Assembly (NCBI RefSeq): GCF_033242365.1
Contig: NZ_BTHK01000001.1
Span: 62,001-126,000 of the forward strand
Source: Lachnoanaerobaculum sanguinis
GTDB lineage: Bacteria > Bacillota > Clostridia > Lachnospirales > Lachnospiraceae
Direction of reading: 5' to 3'
Length of the DNA stretch: 64,000 bases
Shown here in pieces: positions 52,923-61,437 of this stretch. The notes below the pieces were generated by a model. The model made no database searches and was not told the origin of the DNA. It worked only from the letters and a program-made list of their open reading frames with translations. The position numbers and the translations under genes are program-made. Each line of letters opens with the position of its first letter. Position 1 is the stretch's first letter.

Positions 52923-54728
52923 TTAAATATCTAAATCTTCAAAATCATCATCTTCATCATCAGAATCGTTTTTAAGTTCTTCTACTACTTCAAAATCCTC
53001 TTCTTCTATAACTTCACCGTTTGATAGGTCTATTACATCAAAATCATCCGATTCATCTTCCGACTTTACAGGCTCTTCTTCCTTTTTCTTACTTAAAGGC
53101 ATATATTCAAGAGTAGTTTCATCATTCATCTCTTCTTCAGGTATCAAATCCACTTTTGAAGTAATGTTACTCTTGTTCTTCTTCTTGGCAGGTTTTTGTG
53201 CCGTCTTTGCAGCCTTCTTTTTATTTGAAGCTCTTGACAAAAGTAAAATTATTATAAAAATAATCAATATAACCGCAAGTGCAATTAAATTTCTTACCCA
53301 CTCATTACTCTTCTCATATTTCTTTTCAAGTGCATTATATTCTTCAGTCGATACACCTGTGTCTACATTTGGATCGGCAAAGTACCTTTGTATTGTATGC
53401 TCTTCCATATCATATCTGTAGAAGTCTTTTTTACCTTCCGAATTCATGGCATAAACAACACAATATCTCTTTTCATTGTCACTGCCCCAAATCCATCCAC
53501 GAATCTTTTTACCGTTTATATTTATAATACTTTCAATAAATCCCTTAGGTACCTCTACACCTTTATCAATAGGCATTACGGTAATGCTCTTGGTATTTGT
53601 GGTAAGCTGTGTATATACAGCCCATGTATCCGCAGCATCATCATATATGTAGAAATCTCCTGAGCCGTCATTGCCTACAAGATAAAGGATATATACATCC
53701 TGACCCTTCATTTTTCCGGCCTTGACATCTCTACCTTTATATGTGAATGTAGACTCTTCAAAACCTTCAGGCAGGATATTTTTATCAAATGAATCCGATA
53801 CCTGATAATCAATTCCGCCTAAGGTAAGCCCGTTATCTGTGGAAACCAGATCCAAAACATCTGCACTGCTCTCGCTCTCTTCGATAACTTCTTCTGCTGA
53901 AGTTTCTGAAGAAGACTCTGAGGCTTCCTCTTTTTTTACCGCACTTTTATTTACATTTATAATATAACTTTCTACAGCCGAACCGTCAGGTGATGTTACC
54001 TTTACATTAATAGCATTCACTCCGACCACAAGATTATCATTTCCTGTTATAACTACTTTTGCCCCGTCCTGTCTTGCCTTTGCGTTGACTGCAATGTTGG
54101 ATATATTTCCTGCTACATTCATGTCGTAATTTTTCACAGTACTGCTAAAATCAGGTGAAAGCTTACCCGGACTGACTTTCAAAGAAGAAAGCATTGCATC
54201 CTTTTTATCTACCGCAACTGTAGTTGCCGCTTCCTTATTCTTTTCAACAGTAGACTCTTCGGCAGTAGTCTGTTCTGCAGATTTTATCTTTATTCTTCCG
54301 CTGCCTTGTGACTGCATTGTAGCCATCTTTGAGTTTGTATCATATACTTCCCATGTACTTACAACGACTGTAGTTTCCCCGGCTGTCTTGGCTTTAAATT
54401 TCAGGGAATAGTTTTGATTGTTACTGCTGCTTCCGGTATTGGATGTGACTTTTATACTACCTGCCCCACCCTGTGCATTTGTTCCTCCGACAAAATCCAA
54501 AATGCTGTCATCATAACTGAGCATTATATTTGCGCTGTCAATGTTTCCGTCTGTTGACGATAAACTCATTACCAAATTTACTTCATCACCCACTGTTGCA
54601 TTGACATCTGCAAAGCTTATACTGATACCCATAGCAAAAGCATTAAAAGCTATTACTGCTGAAAATATCAATGTAAGTATAAATGAAGGTATGACGATAT
54701 TTACATTAGGCTTTTTTAAATATTTCAT
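52923..54728 (-). CDS. Cohesin- and cadherin-like-domain membrane protein
   Basis: 601 residues. A signal segment (about 10-32) precedes a cohesin-type domain (about 35-148: ISISFADVNATVGDEVNLVM, then MLSYDDSILDFVGG and TTVVVSTWEVYD). A cadherin-like beta-sandwich (about 180-260) begins LSSLKVSPGKLSPDFSSTVK. An acidic Ser/Glu linker follows, then a unique domain (about 300-450) and a membrane helix at 480-498 followed by Lys-rich and then very acidic cytoplasmic tails. Thus it is anchored, with its beta domains outside. There is no dockerin and no other cellulosome part in the window. It lies 44 bases after the glucosaminidase gene and likely shares its transcript. Confidence 0.82.
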   Translation of the reverse strand: MKYLKKPNVNIVIPSFILTLIFSAVIAFNAFAMGISISFADVNATVGDEVNLVMSLSSTDGNIDSANIMLSYDDSILDFVGGTNAQGGAGSIKVTSNTGSSSNNQNYSLKFKAKTAGETTVVVSTWEVYDTNSKMATMQSQGSGRIKIKSAEQTTAEESTVEKNKEAATTVAVDKKDAMLSSLKVSPGKLSPDFSSTVKNYDMNVAGNISNIAVNAKARQDGAKVVITGNDNLVVGVNAINVKVTSPDGSAVESYIINVNKSAVKKEEASESSSETSAEEVIEESESSADVLDLVSTDNGLTLGGIDYQVSDSFDKNILPEGFEESTFTYKGRDVKAGKMKGQDVYILYLVGNDGSGDFYIYDDAADTWAVYTQLTTNTKSITVMPIDKGVEVPKGFIESIININGKKIRGWIWGSDNEKRYCVVYAMNSEGKKDFYRYDMEEHTIQRYFADPNVDTGVSTEEYNALEKKYEKSNEWVRNLIALAVILIIFIIILLLSRASNKKKAAKTAQKPAKKKNKSNITSKVDLIPEEEMNDETTLEYMPLSKKKEEEPVKSEDESDDFDVIDLSNGEVIEEEDFEVVEELKNDSDDEDDDFEDLDI

Positions 54729-54772
54729 CTTAATCCTCTGACATTAACCCTACATAAAATGTAGAAACAGTA

Positions 54773-56704
54773 TTAATTTCCTCTCTTTATATTTATGCTG
54801 TACTTCTCTTTAGTTCCGTTTTGAGCTGTAACAATTATGTCAACTGTGGAGTTGGAAGAGTTCAGTTCAATATCACCGCTTCCTGATACAGTTGCACTTG
54901 CATCGGCCACGTTTGCTTTAATATTAACATTATTTACATTGGATGGCAATTCAACCGTATAAGAATAATTGTCACTACTAAAGCTCGGTGTAATATTATA
55001 TCCGCTTATACTTAGTGATGACAATCTGTTATTCGGACTACCGTCTCCTGTCGGCATTGCCTCAGGTACTTCAGGCATATCTTTATAAACAGGTATATGG
55101 AATGTGAAAACTCCCTTTTTGTCCTCCTCCGAATATGCTCTTGAGAGCATAGCTCCCTCATTCTTTGCGCCTTCAATATTTGTCATATATTGGTGCTTAT
55201 ATTTGTTTTCACCAAGAACGTTAAATTTCTTTAAGTAGAATGTGTTCTGTCCGGCTTTTGAATAAGTACTTCCATAGAACATGGCACCGCCTATTATTGC
55301 TTTAGCCTTTGTATTCCATGGACGAAGGTATGTATTTCCGCTTCCTGCCCACGCCAAACCTCTGCTTGTTGCACTCTGGTTTCCCGACTGATAAGCCTCT
55401 ATATTGAAGAAATTATAAATACCTGTTGCTCCGCTTATAAGCCCTGATGTGCCTTTAACTCCCTGTTCCTGTATAAGCATTGCGGCTATAACATAAGGAT
55501 TAACACCTGAACTCTTGGCGGCATCCATAATCATATCAACATATGTAGTACCGTTTGAAAGTGCATTTTCACCGGCTGAACTTGCTGATGTTGATGCATA
55601 TGTGCTGTTTGAAGCACTTACACTCTCTTTAATACTGTCACTGTTTACCACTCCCGGTCCGTGCTCCGTATCATTGAACTCCGTAGTTGATTCAAAAACC
55701 GGAGCAGGTGCAGGTTCGGTATATCCCGGACCGTTATCTTTATCTTCCACTGTAGGAAGTTCTTCTTTAGGTAGTGTTGCGGCGGTTACACTTTCTGCCG
55801 TCGGCCCTACAAGTTCTACCTTCTCATTCGGGTCTGCAACCGGTCCGACATTCTGCGCTTGTGTTGTAGAAGCCGCTGTAGTTGCCGCAGTTGTAGCTGA
55901 AGTTGTCGGTGCAGTTGTTGCAGACGGTACAGTGCTCTTAACACTTGATTTACTTTCCATGAAAGTACCTTTAAGCATCTTCTCAACACCTTCTTCAGTC
56001 TGTTCACCTGTAGTATATCCATGGTTTAAAAACTGAAATATATTGGTTGAATCCAAAAAGTTTCTTGGATCCATATAGTATCTTATAATACTTTCACTTG
56101 CGGCAACCCATTCATTTGAGTCAAATCCCGGCCAAGTTCCGTTACTCCAGTTATACGCACCTCTTGCAGTTGATTTCCAAGATGACTTTGCATTCTTTTT
56201 TACAAGATTAACTCCGACTATCGATTCATTCCTTATAACTTCATCCCAGGAAATATCTACATTTTGTACAACAAACTTCCAGTTGGGATACTCGGCATGT
56301 AAAGCCCTTAATCTGTTCTTATAACTCTCAGGAAATCCCGCTATCTCAGATTCAAAAGTCTTGTCTGTTGTATACTTTGCAGTACTTTCCGTCTTTATAT
56401 AATTCTTTGCAACATATCCTTCTCTGTCACCTGAGCCGGTATTAAAACTTATTTTATACCAATACATTCCGTCACTGTTTACTTCATCAAGTACTGTAAC
56501 ACTTGTATCTCTTTCCAGTGTGGCAATAGTATTATTTCCGGTACCGGCATTTGATCTTACATTAAGTGCACTTACATCTACTGTACCCTTCTTTGTAGTA
56601 AATGCATTGATATCTTTTATAAAAATATTTCTTCCGACACCTGTGACAAGTATCGTACCCATTGTCGTTACCAGAATAAATTTATTTAATAATGTTTTCT
56701 TCAT
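54773..56704 (-). CDS. SH3b/glucosaminidase-domain cell wall hydrolase
   Basis: 643 residues. Signal peptide about 1-28. An SH3b domain (about 38-108: VDVSALNVRSNAGTGNNTIA, then YWYKISFNTGSGDREGYV) follows. A helical region (about 120-255) includes LRALHAEYPNWKFVVQN. A Thr/Ala/Glu/Pro-rich linker spans about 255-385. The glucosaminidase domain (about 385-545: SSGVNPYVIAAMLIQEQG with the catalytic-type Glu, then NFFNIEAYQS) comes next. A C-terminal cadherin-like beta-sandwich (about 560-643) is homologous to the one in the next gene. It probably cleaves N-acetylglucosaminyl bonds in peptidoglycan during growth. AGGAAGG precedes the ATG. Confidence 0.9.
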   Translation of the reverse strand: MKKTLLNKFILVTTMGTILVTGVGRNIFIKDINAFTTKKGTVDVSALNVRSNAGTGNNTIATLERDTSVTVLDEVNSDGMYWYKISFNTGSGDREGYVAKNYIKTESTAKYTTDKTFESEIAGFPESYKNRLRALHAEYPNWKFVVQNVDISWDEVIRNESIVGVNLVKKNAKSSWKSTARGAYNWSNGTWPGFDSNEWVAASESIIRYYMDPRNFLDSTNIFQFLNHGYTTGEQTEEGVEKMLKGTFMESKSSVKSTVPSATTAPTTSATTAATTAASTTQAQNVGPVADPNEKVELVGPTAESVTAATLPKEELPTVEDKDNGPGYTEPAPAPVFESTTEFNDTEHGPGVVNSDSIKESVSASNSTYASTSASSAGENALSNGTTYVDMIMDAAKSSGVNPYVIAAMLIQEQGVKGTSGLISGATGIYNFFNIEAYQSGNQSATSRGLAWAGSGNTYLRPWNTKAKAIIGGAMFYGSTYSKAGQNTFYLKKFNVLGENKYKHQYMTNIEGAKNEGAMLSRAYSEEDKKGVFTFHIPVYKDMPEVPEAMPTGDGSPNNRLSSLSISGYNITPSFSSDNYSYTVELPSNVNNVNIKANVADASATVSGSGDIELNSSNSTVDIIVTAQNGTKEKYSINIKRGN

Positions 56705-56747
56705 TAAACCTTCCTATATCTGTTTTTTATATGTACATTTTTAACTG

Positions 56748-57158
56748 TCATTTTAGATTATCAGGTCCAAATCCGAACGGTAGCAACTCTTCCAATTTCA
56801 TGGTTTTCACCTTTGCACCGTCAGACATTACGATTTCAAATTCCTTAGGGTTACAAAACTCCTGCATGACCTGTCTGCAAACTCCACATGGAGTACATAA
56901 AGCATCCGCATCAGAGTCTTCAAAGCCTCCGACAACGGCTATCTTACAAAAATCATATATTCCTTCAGATACCGCTTTAAAAAAAGCTGTTCTCTCCGCA
57001 CAATTACACGGAGTATATGCCGCATTCTCTATATTACAACCATGTATAATCTTTCCCGATTTGGTCATAAGTGCAGCACCTACTTTATATTTTGAATATG
57101 GAACATAGGCCATTTTTCTGGCCTTTTTTGCTTCTTCCAGTAATTCTAAATCAGACAT
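56748..57158 (-). CDS. cdd: Cytidine deaminase
   Basis: 136 residues. Zinc-site motifs are complete: HGCNIENAAY, then CNCAERTAFF with the catalytic Glu, and TPCGVCRQVMQEF. It is the short tetrameric type and deaminates cytidine and deoxycytidine in pyrimidine salvage. TTAGGAGAAAT precedes the ATG. It begins 7 bases after the CobW-DUF1980 gene stop, so it may be co-transcribed with the two GTPase genes. Confidence 0.96.
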   Translation of the reverse strand: MSDLELLEEAKKARKMAYVPYSKYKVGAALMTKSGKIIHGCNIENAAYTPCNCAERTAFFKAVSEGIYDFCKIAVVGGFEDSDADALCTPCGVCRQVMQEFCNPKEFEIVMSDGAKVKTMKLEELLPFGFGPDNLK

Positions 57159-57165
57159 ATTTCTC

Positions 57166-58107
57166 CTAAAACTGTACTAATCCGTCTATAGGTCCTGTAA
57201 GTAAAATATCATTTGCATATATTACAGGCCCTTTAGCACGGTATTGTGGGCTCATCTCATACTTTATTTTTCCCTTTACCTTCACCCAGTCCTTGTTCTT
57301 AAAATTCTTTGCACCTTTGTAATGACACACGAAGCCAAGGAACTGAATATCGGCCTCACAACAAGTCATTGCTCTTCTACCCGGAATCAATATATCATCA
57401 CCGATTCCGTCAGGTCTTACCACCTGAGCAACAAACTCAACTTCTTTTCCGTCATACTTTTCGGTTCTGTCCATAGCATCCACATAGAAGATACCGTATT
57501 CCTCAGGCTTAATAATAAGCTTCGGATCATCAAGATTATATGGGAGATTTATACTGAAATCTCCGGTAATCTCTCCTTCTTCGCCCTCAAAAATGATTTC
57601 CGCATTTGGTGCCATAGCCTTTATTTGAAGATGATATGTACTTAAAATCTCCTCATCAATATCATCGGCTCTGTTACATATAACAAGTTCTGAATCCTTC
57701 AGCATCTTACCCATATATGCCTTTAAATCCTTGTTTTTTATATAGAGGTCCAATGTAGATGTATCATAAATTGTAATCATCTGATTTACATACCAGATGT
57801 CAGGTATTTGTATCTTGTCCTGTTCCCACAACCCGTTCCATTCTATAAGAATTCTCTCAGGATCTACCTCTTTGGTAAACTCTATCATCTTTTCTTTTGT
57901 AAAATCCGATATATCATCTATGTACTTTACGGTTGTGTGAGTAGATTCCAATAATTCCTTATCGTATTCCTCCTCACCTTCTTCACATACAATCAACAAG
58001 GTGTTGCCTTCAGTTTGAAAATATTCCTGCTGCATTGTGAATTTCATAAATTGTGTTTTACCGGCTTCTAAAAAACCATTGATGACAAAAATAGGTAATC
58101 TTTCCAT
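57166..58107 (-). CDS. CobW-family GTPase fused to a DUF1980 (YcgQ-like) C-terminal domain
   Basis: 313 residues from the ATG chosen by its GGAGAAGTT site. The N-terminal G3E GTPase has a P-loop GFLEAGKT (11-18), with Glu replacing the usual second Gly, and a specificity loop CNRAD (144-148). It lacks the CxCC metal-binding motif. The C-terminal part (about 200-313: PEEYGIFYVDAMDRTEKYDG, then RRAMTCCEADIQFLGF and DWVKVKGKI) resembles the OB-like C-terminus of TIGR03943/DUF1980 proteins (YcgQ/ZriB), with the conserved Cys-Cys-x-Ala-Asp. YcgQ and CobW proteins are both tied to zinc homeostasis. It lies 21 bases after the His-rich GTPase gene. Metal trafficking is inferred; the fusion assignment rests on motif similarity only. 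Confidence 0.78.
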   Translation of the reverse strand: MERLPIFVINGFLEAGKTQFMKFTMQQEYFQTEGNTLLIVCEEGEEEYDKELLESTHTTVKYIDDISDFTKEKMIEFTKEVDPERILIEWNGLWEQDKIQIPDIWYVNQMITIYDTSTLDLYIKNKDLKAYMGKMLKDSELVICNRADDIDEEILSTYHLQIKAMAPNAEIIFEGEEGEITGDFSINLPYNLDDPKLIIKPEEYGIFYVDAMDRTEKYDGKEVEFVAQVVRPDGIGDDILIPGRRAMTCCEADIQFLGFVCHYKGAKNFKNKDWVKVKGKIKYEMSPQYRAKGPVIYANDILLTGPIDGLVQF

Positions 58108-58128
58108 AACTTCTCCAATCAATAAGCT

Positions 58129-59358
58129 TTAAGCTCTAAAACACTTCTCTATTTCTTCAGTCTTTAATCCTGCGCCGATTACACATACCTTACCTGTATA
58201 CTCCGCATCACCTCTTCTGATGTCGCTCTCTCCCGGAACAAGGTCAAAGTAGAACCAATCATCACTGTTTGCATCCTTTAACATTCCCTTAGCTCTGAGA
58301 ACCACTCCGAATCTTTCCTCATCAGCAAAGCTATCAAGTACACTCTTTAACTTTTCTTCGCTTATTGCAGGTACCTGCTCCATTCCCCAACTGTCAAATA
58401 CATCATCTGCATGATGGTGATCATGATGGTCATGCCCACATCCACAGTGATCATGGTGATGTTCGTGATCGTGATGATGTTCGTGATCATGCTCGTGGTC
58501 ATGGTGATGCTCGTGGTCGTGATCATGACATCCGCAGTGCTCGTCATGCTCATGGTGATGGTCGTGATCGTGGTGATGCTCATGGTCGTGATCATGGCAT
58601 CCACAGTGCTCATCATGTTCGTGATGGTGCTCATGTTCATGGCATCCGCAATCCTCATCGTGTTCATGGTGATGGTCGTGATCGTGGTGATGCTCATGCT
58701 CATAATGATGTTCATGCTCCCTTGCCAATTCATCAAGCAATTCAGCCTTTAAATCTATAGGACTTGATAAGAGCTCTTCTATTTTTTCATTGCTTAATTT
58801 ATCAAGAGGTGTTGTAACTATTGTCGCATCAGGATTTACATTTTTAATAAGTGCAACGGCTTCCTCAATTTTAGTGTTATCCACCAAATCCGTTCTTGAT
58901 AAGATTATAGTATTTGCAAACTGAATCTGGTTGTTAAAGAACTCACCGAAATTCTTCATATACATCTTGCACTTTTTAACATCAACAACCGTTACGGCAG
59001 AATTTGACTCTACAGGCAAATCTTTTTCAACATCTGAAACAGCTTTCAATACATCTGAAAGCTTTCCTACTCCGCTCGGCTCTATAATAACTCTGTTCGG
59101 CTCATAAGTTGATAAAAGTTCTCTTAAAGATGCCTCAAAATCTCCTGCCAAAGAACAGCAAATGCATCCTGAGTTCATCTCTCTGATTTCGATACCTGAA
59201 TTCTTTAAAAATCCTCCGTCTATACCGATCTCACCGAACTCATTTTCTATTATTATTGTTTTTCCCTTGTCCTTATTTCCTTCAACAAGTCTCTTTATAA
59301 AAGTGGTTTTTCCTGCACCTAAAAAACCTGATACTACATCAATCTTTGTATTTGCCAT
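58129..59358 (-). CDS. CobW/ZNG-type metallochaperone GTPase with His-rich insert
   Basis: 409 residues. P-loop GFLGAGKTT is at 11-19, the metal-binding motif GCICCSL with Cys65, Cys67 and Cys68, and SRTD (154-157) is the guanine specificity loop. A His-rich segment (214-316) has repeated HEHDEHCGCHDHD units containing four Cys-Gly-Cys pairs. The CobW C-terminal domain follows (GVVLRAKGMLKDANSDDWFY). The family delivers or stores zinc (ZagA, YeiR) or cobalt. GGAGATAAA precedes the ATG. It is transcribed with the CobW-DUF1980 gene downstream; no Zur box was recognised upstream. Confidence 0.92.
   Translation of the reverse strand: MANTKIDVVSGFLGAGKTTFIKRLVEGNKDKGKTIIIENEFGEIGIDGGFLKNSGIEIREMNSGCICCSLAGDFEASLRELLSTYEPNRVIIEPSGVGKLSDVLKAVSDVEKDLPVESNSAVTVVDVKKCKMYMKNFGEFFNNQIQFANTIILSRTDLVDNTKIEEAVALIKNVNPDATIVTTPLDKLSNEKIEELLSSPIDLKAELLDELAREHEHHYEHEHHHDHDHHHEHDEDCGCHEHEHHHEHDEHCGCHDHDHEHHHDHDHHHEHDEHCGCHDHDHEHHHDHEHDHEHHHDHEHHHDHCGCGHDHHDHHHADDVFDSWGMEQVPAISEEKLKSVLDSFADEERFGVVLRAKGMLKDANSDDWFYFDLVPGESDIRRGDAEYTGKVCVIGAGLKTEEIEKCFRA
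58411..58719 (-). repeat. In-gene tandem repeats encoding the His-rich segment
   Basis: Degenerate tandem repeats of CAT/CAC/GAT/GAA codons coding for about 103 residues rich in His, Asp, Glu and CGC units. It gives long but meaningless open frames in all other phases. Such repeats are prone to unit gain and loss and can mislead short-read assembly. Confidence 0.9.
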
Positions 59359-59380
59359 TTTATCTCCATTCTAAAATCTC

Positions 59381-59414
59381 TAAAAAGCAAGCCTGATTAT
59401 AAAATCAAACTTGC
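59381..59414 (-). terminator. Terminator after the Gx transporter gene
   Basis: GCAAGCCTGAT (59387-59397) pairs with ATCAAACTTGC (59404-59414), counting two G-U wobbles, followed by a T-rich run on the minus strand. It separates the Gls24/Gx pair from the CobW genes. Confidence 0.78.
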
Positions 59415-59475
59415 AATGAATCTCTGTTTAATAATATATTTAAATTATGAATGCTTAACATCTGCTTATAATAAG

Positions 59476-59991
59476 CTATTTGCGTATATAGGGTTTTACT
59501 CTCACTATAACAAGTGATGCCGCTATTCCTATAAGCATTCCGCTGACCACTCCTGCAATCATCAGTACCGGTAAGTATGTGAATACTCCGTTTGTTCTTA
59601 CCACAAATGCCGCACAGATTATCTGTCCCACATTGTGCATTATACCACCGATGATACTTATTCCCACCATAGAAAAGCCTTTGATTTGTTTTGCTAAAAT
59701 CATACAAAGCAAACTGAGTGCTGCTCCTGATATAGAATAAAACATCATTGAAATATTTCCGAATGTCATAGCTATCAAAACAATTCTAAGCAGTGAAACT
59801 ATTACCCCTGTTTTTATATCAAATAAATAAAAAGCAATAATCACAATCAGATTTGCAAGACCTAACTTCATACCCGGTATACCTAAATTTATAGGTATCA
59901 ATGTTTCAACAAAGCCAAGTACCATTGCCAAAGCCGTCAGCATTCCTAAAGTTGCTATCTTTCTAATATAAGTACTTGAAAATGTTCTCAT
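59476..59991 (-). CDS. Gx transporter family / heptaprenyl diphosphate synthase component I-like membrane protein
   Basis: 171 residues, about five membrane helices. The pattern GFVETLIPINLGIPGMKLGL followed by ANLIVIIAFYLFD is diagnostic of the HepS-I/Gx transporter family, an ECF S-component-like fold. Despite its name it is not the soluble HepT partner. Related genes sit beside FMN-binding and ApbE genes in some clostridia and may import a small ligand; the substrate here is unknown. The ATG overlaps the stop of the Asp23/Gls24 gene (TAATG). Confidence 0.85.
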   Translation of the reverse strand: MRTFSSTYIRKIATLGMLTALAMVLGFVETLIPINLGIPGMKLGLANLIVIIAFYLFDIKTGVIVSLLRIVLIAMTFGNISMMFYSISGAALSLLCMILAKQIKGFSMVGISIIGGIMHNVGQIICAAFVVRTNGVFTYLPVLMIAGVVSGMLIGIAASLVIVRVKPYIRK

Positions 59992-60386
59992 TAATTTGCT
60001 ACAACATATGCTATCTTAATATTTACTTCAAGCACTGTAAGCCCTGTCATATTCTCGATAGCATTCTTAACTCTCTCCTGTACTTTTTCACTTACTTCAG
60101 GAATATTGTAGTTGTAGCTTACATTGATTGCAAGGTCAACACAAACCTTATCGTCATTTACCTCTACCTTAACTCCCCTCATACTCTTTGCAGTCTTACT
60201 TCCTGAAAGTTTACCTACTATTTCTTTTGTAGGATTCCCTGCCATTGAATCTACACCTTCTACCTCTGTAGCGGCAATACCTGCAATAACGGCTACAACT
60301 TCATCGGCAATCTTTACTTCGCCAAGTCTTCCGTTTTCATTTGTCACTACTTCGTAATTATCTTTTATATTCATTGTATCAGCCAT
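59991..60386 (-). CDS. Asp23/Gls24 family envelope stress protein
   Basis: 131 residues. The Asp23 domain reads GEVKIADEVVAVIAGIAATE followed by VEGVDSMAG, then VEVNDDKVCVDLAINVSYNY and the C-terminal VQERVKNAIENMTGL then EVNIKIAYV. These are small cytoplasmic or membrane-associated proteins of the cell envelope, with a housekeeping role in Firmicutes. AAGGAGGCTTTT precedes the ATG. It is coupled to the Gx transporter gene and lies next to a decayed region upstream. Confidence 0.94.
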   Translation of the reverse strand: MADTMNIKDNYEVVTNENGRLGEVKIADEVVAVIAGIAATEVEGVDSMAGNPTKEIVGKLSGSKTAKSMRGVKVEVNDDKVCVDLAINVSYNYNIPEVSEKVQERVKNAIENMTGLTVLEVNIKIAYVVAN

Positions 60387-60465
60387 AAAAGCCTCCTTAT
60401 TTTCTATAATTATTGATTATATCAAATATTGTGTAAAATTAAAAGAGAGGAGGAAAAAATAGCGA

Positions 60466-60600
60466 TTAAGTATATACTGTTATATGACTCTTTGGAATTC
60501 GGAGCTTAAACTGTCTGGAATATTCTTCAAGACTGTTAGGTTCGTTTATATGTATTCATTCTTCCGGTGCCTCCTCAAACCCAACGTCCTTAGCTGATAC
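60466..60600 (-). pseudogene. Decayed coding remnant of unknown family
   Basis: Between the Asp23 gene and the next plus-strand gene, one minus-strand frame reads VSAKDVGFEEAPEE, a TGA stop, then IHINEPNSLEEYSRQF and KLRIPKSHITVYT before TAA at 60466-60468. There is no start codon or ribosome binding site. Upstream, other frames are also broken. It may be the end of a lost gene or insertion element. I cannot name the family. The rest of 60387-60696 shows only a weak plus-strand promoter (TATAAT at about 60660-60665). Confidence 0.4.
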
Positions 60601-60696
60601 TTATAAAAATCCGGCAAATACAAGGCGTTTTTACTTTGTGACTTTGTCAGGATATTTTGTTATAATACTTTATAAAAGGATTATAAGCTTTCTTCT

Positions 60697-61374
60697 ATGA
60701 CAGAGATTTTGGGATTAGTACAGGAGAACATTATGGATCAATACATTTTTAATTATCGGACTATCGGAGATATATCTACTACAGATAGCAATTTTTTGAC
60801 ATCGATTTATAACTTTTATAAAAATGATATTATTATGCCAAAGAAATCTCATGATGATATGATTTTACTGCTTAGCAAAGTATATGGCCTAAATAAGGTA
60901 TTATATAGTAAACTTGACAGTATGACAGCTCACTCCGCTATCTCATTGATTAATTATAATAAACCTGAAAATACCCAAAATATCACTACTCAAGATATTT
61001 GGCAACTTCCCTCTACTATAAAGATTTTTATGAAAGATTTGTAAAAATTGGAGATTCTCCTAAGATTATATTGGTTTATATACCGGATAAAGATTATATT
61101 ATGTCTAATTCGTCCTTTTTTGAAACCGCAATTTATGTATATAGAGGAATAAATGAGTCTGATTTTAATAAAAAAGGCCCTGAATATAAACATTATCTCA
61201 ACAATATGTTTCTACTGAGTGAAGCACTGAAAAGCTAATAAAAATGGCTGCCGTTTTGTGTATCAACCCTATATGACTGTACAAAATCATATATCTCAGA
61301 GCAAATTTATGTCTGAGCTTGAAAAATATTATGAAGAGAATTTTAAAGAATGCTATTTTTTTAATTTAAAATAA
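60697..61374 (+). pseudogene. Frameshifted gene of unknown function
   Basis: Three consecutive segments read like one protein of about 210 residues: frame one from 60697 (MTEILGLVQENIMDQYIFNY through SAISLINYNKPENTQNITTQ), a shifted frame near 61000 to 61235 (SLYYKDFYERFVKIGDSP, then ILVYIPDKDYIMSN), and the first frame again from 61243 (NGCRFVYQPYMTVQNHISQS, then SELEKYYEENFKECYF, stop 61372-61374). The breaks at about 61000 and at the TAA at 61236 point to two small indels. I do not recognise the family; the composition is that of a soluble protein. The likely original start is the ATG at 60733. Confidence 0.65.
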
Positions 61375-61386
61375 GTCACTGTATAC

Positions 61387-61422
61387 AAAAAGCCATCAAT
61401 GCAGTATATCATCGGTGGCTTT
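61387..61422. terminator. Terminator between the frameshifted gene and an orphan gene
   Basis: AAAGCCATC (61389-61397) pairs with GGTGGCTTT (61414-61422) with one wobble. T-rich sequence follows on both strands, so it may serve both convergent genes. Confidence 0.75.
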
Positions 61423-61437
61423 CTTATGTCTTTATAT

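Noticed and set aside
52923..54728. Cellulosome scaffold
   Set aside because: The cohesin-type domain stands in a membrane-anchored protein, and no dockerin, CBM scaffold or cellulase gene is in the window.
55515..56036. 173-codon plus-strand frame opposite the glucosaminidase gene
   Set aside because: It mirrors the Thr/Ala/Pro-rich linker of the real gene; biased composition, no ribosome binding site, and the opposite frame has full domain support.
58411..58719. CRISPR array
   Set aside because: The periodicity is inside a coding frame, with no constant repeat and unique spacer pattern and no cas genes.
58365..58760. Long plus-strand open frames opposite the His-rich segment
   Set aside because: They arise from the low-complexity CAT/GAT repeats and encode only Met/Ile/Val- or His/Asp/Arg-rich strings without ribosome binding sites.
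59405..59707. 100-codon minus-strand frame inside the Gx transporter gene
   Set aside because: The overlapping frame encodes a recognised membrane protein with coupled start; this one has Cys/Tyr-rich out-of-frame composition.
60387..60696. 6S, SRP or tmRNA gene in the gap after the Asp23 gene
   Set aside because: I found no diagnostic motifs of these RNAs; a broken protein-like frame explains part of the gap better.
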